This document shows, in pieces, positions 1-10,948 of a stretch of 27,259 nt of DNA. Numbering within the stretch: the first letter of the stretch is position 1; each line of letters starts with the position of its first letter. The notes under the pieces were generated by a model. It was not told the origin of the DNA and did no database searches. It saw only the letters and a program-made list of their open reading frames with translations. The translations under genes and the position numbers were made by a program. Source of the stretch: Brevipalpus yothersi. Its lineage: Eukaryota; Arthropoda; Arachnida; Trombidiformes; Tenuipalpidae. Location: positions 1 through 27,259 of the forward strand of contig QZCP01000499.1 of the NCBI GenBank assembly GCA_003956705.1. The letters run 5' to 3'.

Positions 1-831
1 TATCAGCACACTTTGTGTGTGTATGTGTGTGTGTGCAGCAATAAAGCTTCTCTGAAATTCTTGAATAAATTGATTGAGTTGAATTGACACACTAAAACTT
101 TAAAATATGAGGTGAAAATTTTTTTGTTTTCAAACAGTTTTGTTTTGCAATCTGAAAGAGAAAATTTTTACACTCTCTTCATCGGTGCTGTTGGGCCTGA
201 AGGTGCATATAAGTATGCTTTGGTATGTTTTGTATTAGTTGGAATTCGTTTGTGTGTGTGTGTTGGTTGGTTTGATTGTTAATGTGATTAAGATGGCAGA
301 TAGATAAGCTGTTGGGAACAGCCCATTGGAATGATTTCTGGAAAAAATGAGCCCAAAATAAAAGAAATCTATGGAATATACGAGAGAACAAGTAGTCTGG
401 GGAATTTTAAAATATATCCTGAAAGTAGAGATTTTGGAAATAAAATGTGTTCGTGTGTGTGTGTGCATGTGTTTTTGTTGAGGGAATATCAGCAAAATGG
501 CCAAAAAAGAAAGCATATTGTATAATATATATGATTAGGATTGTTAGTAGTTGTAATAAGAATTTGAACGATTATCAATTCATGAATTGAAACATATGAG
601 CCAATGTGGAAGGAGAGGAAGAAGAGGATTTAAAAGTGATGAAATAATTGTAACGGTAAAAGTTTCTTCATGTGTGTGTAAGTGAATTTTAGAATATTTT
701 CTTTTTTTAGTATATATATATCGCAGCCTTGTTGATTGTTTGATTAATTCTTTTTCTTTTTATCAGGTCAGATTTATCTTTTCTCACTCTTGATTTTCAA
801 ATGTGTTTTTCTCTTATTGGAAGCTCAAAAA
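1..831. other. 3' flank / 3'UTR of NOS
   Basis: This follows the NOS stop on the minus strand. No canonical AATAAA is seen on that strand; a GATAAA variant lies at 773-778, about 55 bases past the stop. On the plus strand AATAAA occurs at 40-45 and 439-444, but no plus-strand gene is visible to use it. GT microsatellites are at about 13-36 and 453-468. Confidence 0.5.
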
Positions 832-2834
832 TCATGTTGACGATGTGGACATACTTTTGCGAGTCAATGCCTCGGATCGAGTTTTACGTCGAACCTCATC
901 CGTTCGAAGTGTAATACCGAATATATCTTCATGATAGCGACCCTCACGTCTTAATGACATTACCAGTGAATCTGGATCATCATAACCATTGTCAGCGAGA
1001 ATATTTTTCAAAGTTTGACAAACACCTTCCGCCATCGATACATCACCGCACACATAAAAGTGGCCGTTCTGATGGATTAATTGATCAAATACATTGTCCG
1101 ATGAGGCTCGCAGTAAATCTTGCACATATCGCTTAGGCTGACCGGGAACACGTGATAAGGCCACTTGTATGGACGATAGAATGCCCTCTTTCAGCATAAC
1201 ATGAGTTTCATCGGAATACAATTCCATTGAAGGCGTACGACAACCGAAAAACAGAGACATTGGGCCAAATTTTGACCTCTCATGTGGATTGAGTAGTGAA
1301 TATGCATATCTTTGTAACCAGAAAGCTCGAAACGGTGCGATACCAGTTCCCGGTCCAACCATGATCATCGGTGTGGATAGATCTTCTGGCATACGGAAAT
1401 TGGGTGCACTTCGCAGGAAGCCATACACTTCGTGGCCAGGACATATGTCGGCCAAAAAATTGGAACACACTCCATAGTGTTGATTGCCAGATTGTGTCTT
1501 GTATCGGACCACAGCGACGGTTAGATCTACTTTCAGTAAATTTTTGGAAGAAGATGTCGAAGAAGTGGTGTTGATGGTGGAAGAAGAGGTAAATTTTGAA
1601 TCACCAGAATTGATGGTCATCAGTCGAGCATCCACACCAGAATCACTACTATCACTACTGAGCCGTCCATTGCCCACACTGAATCGACCATTGACTAGTG
1701 ATCGACGATTATCATCTTTATTATTATCATCTTGGTGATGAGGATGATTTTCTTTCTCATTTGTATGATTATTGTTATTATTATTATTACTGTTATTATT
1801 ATTCATGGACACTCTATCTGGACGTTTATTGATACCAATCACTTTTGACACTCCACCACTTGTGGTGAACCATGATAGTGGATCAAAAGTGGATGAAGTA
1901 ATTGATAGTAGTGATGAGCTGAATTTTGATTTCAATGGTGAAGAGCCAACCGATGAGGATGCTGGAGGATGCTGATTGTTACTACTATGTATTGATGTGC
2001 TACTAGATAGGGAAGACAATAGTGATGATGATGTTTTGGATGATAGTGAAAATATATTCGGTATTCCGTGATGATGATGACCATCAACATCATTACATAT
2101 GTCAATATTTTCGGACCGAACTTTATTTTTGCGTATACTATCAGTACCACCCATTCCAATACCGCCACTTCCATTGCCACCATTGATAAACGGTGTTCCA
2201 AGCCATTCATAGTATGCATCTGATGATGATATTGAATAAAACCGTGGCTGAAGAATTGGCAATTGGGTGAATAAAACTTCCGCCGGAGGCTTAAGTGAAT
2301 CAAATTCGGTGAGAAGTTCATAAAAATTTGGATACTTGTATGATTTCCATTCTTCATATCGCTCCGTATCAGATGATAATTTTTCCATAAAACTTCTCTG
2401 TTGCTCATCATTACAAAATGCGGCAAGTAAATTAAGTAATTGCTGGGTTGGCGGTGTTGTGATGTCCAAATATCGTATAAGAGCTTCCTCAACGGAACAT
2501 GGGGCAAGCTTTTCGTGTGGAACCCATTCCATTTCTTCACCATTTGAATCTTCCACAACTTTTCGTATCAACACTTGATAAACAGTCTGGAAATCCAAAT
2601 ACGAAAGACGCTTCATCACTGATTGTACAAGTTTGGGACAATTTTCTGGGAAAATGCCTAGATGATCGCCTGGCTGATATTTGAGTAATGTTTCGGATGC
2701 TATTTCTTTACCACAATCTTCTTGTTCCAATATTACTCGAATTGTTTGCCTCTCATTTTCACCTCCTTTGTGAAGAGGCACTGAGCTCAATAGTCGAAAT
2801 GGAATGACTTTACGATTTGAACACTTATTAAGAG
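832..2834 (-). CDS. Nos: NOS exon 11 (FAD/NADPH reductase domain, large insert, stop)
   Basis: This uninterrupted 2003-base exon encodes residues 724-1389 and TGA. In order: connector NRKVIPFRLLS, QPGDHLGIFPEN (FAD region), YLDITTPPTQQLL, LQPRFYSISSS (FAD, 918-927), a 231-residue low-complexity insert, LTVAVVRYKT, HYGVCSNFL (FAD pyrophosphate), VGPGTGIAPFRAFW (NADPH), FFGCR, RYVQDLL, YVCGDVSMAEGV and RYHEDIFGITLRT. A 22-residue Ser/Thr/Arg-rich tail follows, about the length of the fly tail. The acceptor is CTTTCACAG|CTCTT behind a pyrimidine-rich tract. Exon 10 supplies G and this exon CT to make Ala723. Confidence 0.97.
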
Positions 2835-5800
2835 CTGTGAAAGAGAGAAAAAGAGAGAGGAAGTGAGAAAATAGATCAGATGTTGGAGTATTTGAGCCAT
2901 GGGAAATGATTCAAATTGTTTTCCATTTCAACCATAATATAGACTAAATTAATCATCATGCTAAGCTATAATGCATTCAACTATCAACTATCGATTGTTG
3001 CCAAGCTTTCATGCAATTGAGTTATTCTGAGTATGCACGTTAAGAAAAGAATAGTTTGAGCCGAAGAAATAAGAAGCAAAAGTTTTTAAGAGAATCTTAA
3101 AGTCTGGATGGCTTTGTTACAAAAGGATACAAAATTCAAATTGAGCTGAGGGCAGAATTTGCTAAAATTCATAAAAATCTACGTAAATTTGATTGATTAT
3201 CATGCCCTCTCAAAATTCTAGAGGATTGTAATAGTGATTATGCAACTGAATAGAGAAGGCTCAATAAAAGGGTAATTTTTCAAGATGATTTATCATGAAC
3301 GCACAAGAAAAAGCTCTTCTTCGATAGATTAATAATGTCCTGTTAATGTGGATATTCTTAGACATTTTCTCAGGAATGTCTATGAGTATTTTTAGTCTGA
3401 ATCTAAATCTCAGCGTTTTCATCATCTAGAAAGAATGTTTGCCCCAATCTTGAGTATTGTGGAGGCGAGTGATGTTGATTAGGAGTAGCATGTGTGTTAG
3501 AGATTGAAAGAGAATTTCAAGATGGAAGGAATGGAAAAGAATTAAACTGATAGGATTGATATTGTGTTCAGTTAGTCATGCTATCTAAGGTTATCTATCG
3601 AAATCTGATTGTTTTCATTCTACTACTAGAAAAAAAGATAAGTAACGGATATATTATGTCAACCTCGAACGATGTCCGCTGGCTTTTTGATTTGTGAAGG
3701 TAAAGGCACCAGTTTGCAATTTTGAATGGACCAAGATTTGGGCTTCATAACGGCTGTTTTCATGACATCATTAAGATTTATCTCGTCCCAAATACAAAAT
3801 ACTTCACACGCTCGGGCGAACACATCTTTGGACCATTGATTAAATGATTGCTCTTGACCACAAAGTTCATCTCCGGTACCCAATTTGTGTATTCTTTCAC
3901 CACCAAGCTCACCCAACACATTGTCCAGATATTTTCCGAATTGACAAAAGTTAGGATAAGCACTGGAACCCAGACCAAACACAGCGAATCTAATGGACAC
4001 AAACGAGTGGAAAAAGGGTTTCATAATGAGTAAAGTGGACTCATTGGCGCGAATATGTGGAAGAACAGAAAAACAGAGCAGAACGTGGTGAAAAAAAGCA
4101 TTATAACAGGGGTTGGAGGGAAGATGAACATGATCAGATGGGAAGGAAATGAAACAGAATCATGATTGATGACATGTTCTTATATCATCTTTCCTTGTGT
4201 GTGGATTCTTTTCTCATCATTTTCATCTTCATCTTCCATGCCACTGTTTCAAGCTCATATATGAGTCTATGTATGTATGTGTGTGTGTGTGTGTTCATTC
4301 ACCACGAAAAAAACAAGAAGAAAAAAGAAATCACTTAAGGACACCGACCTAATATTGCTTAGTGGTCCAATATGGGAAATGATGGTAACATTAGAGGACA
4401 GGTCACCATTTCTTCCGAGTGCATCGGTCGTCTCAAGTCCAAGATATGTTGTTGAAACACTCCTATGGGAAATAGATAGTGGAAAGATTAAATTGATGTT
4501 GAAGTGTAGAGTCTGATGGTCATGAAAAATTTGGAAGGAAACTCAAAGTGAAAGGGTTGAGAAAGCCCACAAGTCAGTTTGAAGGGTTTATAGTCTTCTG
4601 AGATCTCAATTAGCGATGATGTGACTCGCGATCTACTGGTCAATCAATTAAAATCTCAATTGTAATGATTTCGTTTGGGAAAAGAGTTTGTGAGATTGGT
4701 ATTGATATATATATACTCACTTGATACTCTCCAGATCTGGTGTTGTGTCACCAGTAACTTTGATTGCCTGTAATTGGCGAGCAAATGATTCACCATTTTC
4801 GGGAGGATCACCATTGCCGAAAGTGCTTGTAACAATTAGTAGAAGTGCTTCATGTTCCAATTGGAATGTATCATATGAATCCATACACATTAGGGTAACA
4901 TTGAAAGCGTATGAAAATATTTGCTCCAATCGTTTGGCATATTCTTCTGATCGTCCAGTTTCGGTTGCATATAAAATGGTGGCCTTTACACGTTTGGCCA
5001 GTGCTTTGCCGAAAAGATTGGATGTAAATTTGACAGCTCGAGCAATTTCCTTGAAACGCTTTTTTCGAGCCTGAGAAACAGCCAATTTGTCAGAATTTGG
5101 AGATGAATGCCACTGGTGTGATTTCCATGCTGGTTCCTGTGAACAAATGATCAAGAAAACTTAATATCAAGTGATATACTCAGATACAGAATTGGAATCA
5201 AGAAATTGCTTTCAAGATAATTTGAATTGCTTTTGGAACACATAATGAAAGTGTAGATGGTGTTGATATCTGACGAGACTTACCTGATATTCGAAGCTTG
5301 GCTTCAGATTGTAATTGATCATTTCTTGATGGAAAACTGGGGTCAGACTGCCTGATGTGGGTGGTACAATCCATACCCAATCAGCTGGACAGCCACCACG
5401 AAGACGTTGCTCATTTTCAAGATGTTTCATGAATGATTCCGCTGCTGTATGATGATCAACAATGGTCACACCAAGTTTGTGGAAACTTTCGATAACTGCT
5501 TTGTTCACTTCAACCAAAGCTTCATCTCGCCACAGAGTCATATTTGATCGAGTATTTAGGCCCATTTTTAATGCAACTTTCTGTTAAAATCAAATACGGA
5601 ACATGGTTACTTATGGATATAATGCGAATTGTTTGTTTTTGTTAAATTTCATCGATTTAATGGATGAGAATTTCATTCACAGAGCCTTTAAGCAAAAGTT
5701 TTTATGTTCAGTTCAACTTAATAAAAATTCGAATATCGAAACATGAGAGCAATTTTTATGATTCTAAGCTATTCTCACACTGTGATCATGGAAAATTTGT

Positions 5801-8800
5801 TCAAGTCAAAAATCTCATTATGAAGTTCGAACAGATGAAGACAATGAGAATAAAATTTTCTCAACTTTAGATATTGAAAGTGAAAATATCTCATGAAATG
5901 AATGGAACTGAGGGCATTCATCTCACTCAGAGGGTGAATATTATCCATGCCATTTGAAAAAGTTCATCAATCTCATAATCGAATGATGCATGTGATATGG
6001 TTCACACATATGTATAAATGGTGTGCAAATCTTCTTCTCATACACAAAGCCTGTACTTGTTAAAGTCGCTCTCTCAGTCGCTCAATACGATTTCAGAGGA
6101 TCAAGTGAATGTGTTTATACGTGGACACTCTATCTCTCATGGGAATGACAAGCACACTTCCGAGAGAGACCAATTTTACTGTTAGCTCGAGGAAAATTGA
6201 TTAAGATGATAAAGGTAGAGTAAAAAAGGAACAGAAAGAGAGAGAGAGAGAGACAACAAACACATCATGAAGAGGCAGCAAAGAGACAAAGCTTCTTCCA
6301 ACATGGGAACACAATAGGACAGATAGAGAGACTGTCGAAGAGATGTTCAAATATTATTACGTGTTTCACTGTGAGGCTTGCCCTTTTCATCTCTATACTA
6401 CGTGAACTCTACTCTCTTTTTCTCTCTCTCTCATGATAACTGTACACTATTCCCGATTCAAAAAGAGGTTAACAACGACTGAAGGAATCAATGGACAAAG
6501 AAGAATATATCAATGATATGTGGAAGAGAGAGACATTTCGAATTATTCAATCATCTGTCATCATTTTGAGCAAACTTTCGTTTCGTTAGCCAAAAACATT
6601 CGACAAGAGGTGAGATTGGACCATATTAAGCGGCAATAGGTAGAAATTTTACCAGGAATTTTTAGGCTGAGAAAATGGTTAGAATGTTACGAAAAATTTA
6701 GTTCTTCAATCAAGCTGGAATTACCAGAGTACATTTAGATTAGACATCATTCCAAACACATTCTAATCAAGCGAATGATCATCCTGTGAATGATAACTGG
6801 TTGGTAACAATCTTAAAGCCTACGAGAGATGGTTATGATGATCTGGTCATTAGCAGTTAAGATTTTTTATTCCTTCTCCTCTTTGCCACCAATCAGTCTA
6901 ATCTTCGTCTGTCTATGGTCAATCGTGTATATTTAGGCTAACTGGATGGATAACTTAGTCATCCACAAATGGGCAATAAGAGACAGCCAAAATGGCTCAC
7001 ATGGATTGAATAAGATACTGGACAAGACAAATCTTACTAGAGGTCAGCTTGTTGTGATAAATAAGTGTTAAGCAAATAGTGATTGTGTATAATTGTACAT
7101 AGGCAATGTAGGCATATATTCATATATCTTTGCATTTCAAATCGAAAGAGACAAGAGATATACTACCATCACATGGACCCAATCCACCTCATGTCTGATC
7201 CTTCTCTCTCTCCATAGACATTCATTCTTTTTTGGTCTATATACACACATGTGAGTATAGATAGACACCAGGAAAATGTTATTTCAACAACATCAACATT
7301 CTGATTATATTATACATTTGGGCACAATCAAAAGTCACCGTAAGCGGATATCAGAGCTTGTTTGTAGCTCTTGTAGAGAGAAAGAAAGAAAGAGAACAGA
7401 ATTCGACTAACTAGCATTGGCTGCGTGATATTTCCACTTCTAGGACTATCACAAATACTATTCCATTCTAAGTGAGAGAGAGAGATAGAAAGAAATTGGA
7501 TATATAGTCTGGACAAAGGAGTGATGAATAATCTACCGCTGTGAATAATGGTCATCTAATCTGTGAACAAAAAGGAATTCATGGAGATTTTTCCATGCAA
7601 ATGAATGATGAAGACATGATGAGTAAGACTATTTCCTCTTTTGTACTTGACCAAAAGTGTAGGGTTGTGTTAAGTTGGGTTTGACAAGTGGAACGAAAAA
7701 TTAGCTCAAGAAAATTTTGCATATGTATGCATGAAATTCACTTGAGTAACAGAGTGAAGAGAGAACTTTTGTTTTATGATATATCTTGAGAATTTTAAGA
7801 TCAGCATGAAAATATGTGTCCCTTGAATACTCATAATAAAATGGTTCTGGGTAATCAACTAAACATCTAGGGAACAAAAGCCCTATTAAAATGATCGATT
7901 TCAGTTTGAAGGGGTTAAAAGCAGAAAAAGAGGACACAATGCAGAATCATAAATATATCATGTGAATATAATTTCATAATCAAGTGAATCAAAATCTGTA
8001 TGTGTAGAAAGGAATCAGCATCATAACAATTGATATCATGCTGATGATGTTTCTACACACTTGTCACACAGAGACATACATACACAATAAGGATGAAGGA
8101 AGTTAGTAGTTTCCGGATGGAAATATCATTCGATTAGAGAGAGTATTCCCTGAGAAAAAGATCATTCTCACACATGGTTTAGCATACACACAGTATATGA
8201 GAACCTTGCAAATAGAAGATGGCCACAAAGTAAGAACCTTCTTGACCACTCAAGATGATCAAAGTATGGATAAGTTCATAACCAAATGATCACTACTTTC
8301 AACCGGAATCAAGTTATTCCAACTATGCTTGCCTACCTCCTGCCAGCACATGAAGACTACAGTTGGATTAACTGGTCTGATCATTTGATCCCTGCTGTAT
8401 GTTGCTTTCGATTGTTGCTGGGCTAAAGTTGAGATTGTTCATGGCTATCACACACATACACACATTGGAAAAGAACTCGAGGAAATGATAAGAGAAAGAG
8501 AAAGGAAGAAAGTTATTTGATGAGTTAATCGTGGTCATTGAACACCATGTGTATCTAGTGTGTGTGTATTATGAAAACCTATTCGCTATTACCCTAAACT
8601 TGTGGATTCCCAGGAAAAAAATAAGCTTTATCGGTAATGTCCTCAAACGTTTCAGCTCAAACGCTATAGCGGAATAGTCGAATGGATGATGCTTACGGTG
8701 AATGAAATCAATGAGAGTATATCGATGAGAGTGTAGAAATCAATGTCAATGAAAATGGACTAGAAAAAAAAGAGCTTCCAGCAAAATGTCAACTTAACTG

Positions 8801-10899
8801 ATAATTATACTTTTTTCTTCACGATAGGTTAAGACTTAAATTCATTTTGGGTGAACACATACAAGATTGCAATCTTTCTCTTTCTTTCTCTCTCTCTTTT
8901 ACTAGTAAAGTGTTATTCCAATGTAATTAAAGCGAGAAACGAGCAGTAATAGAGCTATAATTCATGTCCAAGATGATTATGGTCACATAGTGTGTGTGTG
9001 TATATACGTGTGTCTATGGGAAGGTGTAGTGGAAGTAGGAGTACAGATTTATTAACAAGATCAATGGGAATCTTTGGCAGCTTTCATGGAGTAGAGAAAA
9101 AGAAGGAAAAAAAAGAGGTAGAATCAGAGAAGAAAGAGAAAAGACAAAGTGTAGAAAAAAGCGACTGAACATAACAACAGAGAATGAGAAGGAGAAAAAA
9201 AATCTGATCAAAAGTGATCTAGTTGATTATGGTAGACACATAAATGCACTCGGAACATTGAGTGTGTCTATTTTGATCATGCCTTTCGGTGAAAAGACAG
9301 ATAAATGAAATCAAATGAGTCCCCATCCGAAAAAGTGAAGAGAGAAATGAAAGATCAAAGAAAAAATGTTACCAATTCATTCACCTGATCTTTACACACA
9401 ATTCAACTAATCAATACATACACATACACAGGACATTCACTGATTAACCTCAAAATCATCAATACACACAGTTTCCTATTTTATCAGTCTATAAGGAATA
9501 AATATCGATTGGTAATCAAATGCTGTTCTATGGCCTTGTATGATCAAATCATCTTTCATCCTGAGTCCAAGTTTAGCGATTATATCATTTTCCATCAAAA
9601 TTTCAAGACTATCGTATCAGGGTCACAATAACATTATTTTGAGCAACACTCAACTGGTTATTCGAAATGTGGATGCTACTGCTTTGAAGAAATCGAAAAG
9701 ATATTGCGTAATTTTGCTGAAAGTACAAAATAATCAAGAACTTTTCCCTAGATAGACGAAGACGAATTCAAGAAAAATGATATGAGAACTTTCCAGATGA
9801 ACTGTGAGAAGATAGAATTCGCAAGGTTGCCAACAAGAGGAGGAGAATACCGATGAATTGTGATGAGAAAAAGAAATAGCATTCTAAATCTCATCATGTC
9901 TGGAATAAGGAAAGGTATGTGATGATGTTCATAACTGAGAGGAAAAAAGATTTTTCATGTTCTAAAAAAATTCACATCATCTTTCAGGTACATATTCTCT
10001 AACACATGAGATGAAGAGAGAGAGCTTGATTTAGTTTCTTATTGAAATCAGAGAATTTGTTAGATAGAGTATTGATGTGATCTACCTTTCTTGTAATATC
10101 ATTTCCTTTCCATGCACTTTGATCTTCTTATTACTGTCTGACGGAATTATTTCGATAAGAAGCTTGATTTACTAGCTCAACAACAACAACAACAATAATA
10201 ATAACAGCACCAACACTGAAGAGTAAAAAATGTCGATAAAGAAAAATGTTTTCTGGATTTTTGACAACAGAAAATAAAAGATTCTCTGGACTTGGGACAT
10301 TCAACTTGGATCGAAAAGTTTTAGAAATCTCAATTTCTTCTATGAAAAGAATCACTGCTAAACCAATCTTGTGATCGAATCAACACTATTATCATCGCTT
10401 GATTGTTTGATTTCGTGTGCTCTATTGCTTAACTGACCACTGTGAGTACTACGCCGTGTTAACAGAAAAATCTTGTACACAATAGGAGGAAGAATCCGTA
10501 CTATATGCAAGCTGTTGAGATTCTTCGTAAACAGTATTAGTCTACCGATTATCAATCCATTCTTGCCATTTCCACCACAAATACACAAGAGATTTCACTT
10601 GGATAGCAAAGTGGCTATCTTGGAAGATTTTCTTCCGAAAATTTGCTCTTCTCTCTCTCTCTCTTCCTCCATTCGCTTGATGAAGATCGATGAACTGATG
10701 GAGTAGCCACAAGCCAATATTGTTGAATCATCAACCAATCAGAGTATACATGTGTATATTGGCCATCAACAGATCATCATCGATCCACATCCATCTCACC
10801 ACCAAAAGTTTATAAGTTTTACAGAATGACTTGTGATATATAGCTATAGTTTCAGGGTCAAATTCATCATGCTAGTGGGAAAAGAAAATTGAATACATT

Positions 10900-10948
<49 letters not shown>

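Noticed and set aside
1484..1738. Plus-strand open frame rich in Leu/Ser
   Set aside because: Antisense to the Ser/Asn-coding insert of NOS; its Leu/Ser content is a by-product of the repeat codons.
1932..2558. 208-codon open frame on the minus strand
   Set aside because: It lies in another frame of NOS exon 11, whose own frame has clear FAD-domain motifs over the same bases. The alternative translation matches nothing.
4277..4516. 79-codon plus-strand open frame
   Set aside because: Mostly antisense of NOS exon 9, which fits the family and phase on the minus strand.
4721..5074. 117-codon plus-strand open frame
   Set aside because: Antisense of NOS exon 8, which carries the calmodulin and FMN motifs.
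10131..10355. Minus-strand open frame with a hydrophobic Val/Ile run resembling a membrane segment
   Set aside because: The run is the translation of the CAA/TAA triplet repeat. No start context or family supports a protein.
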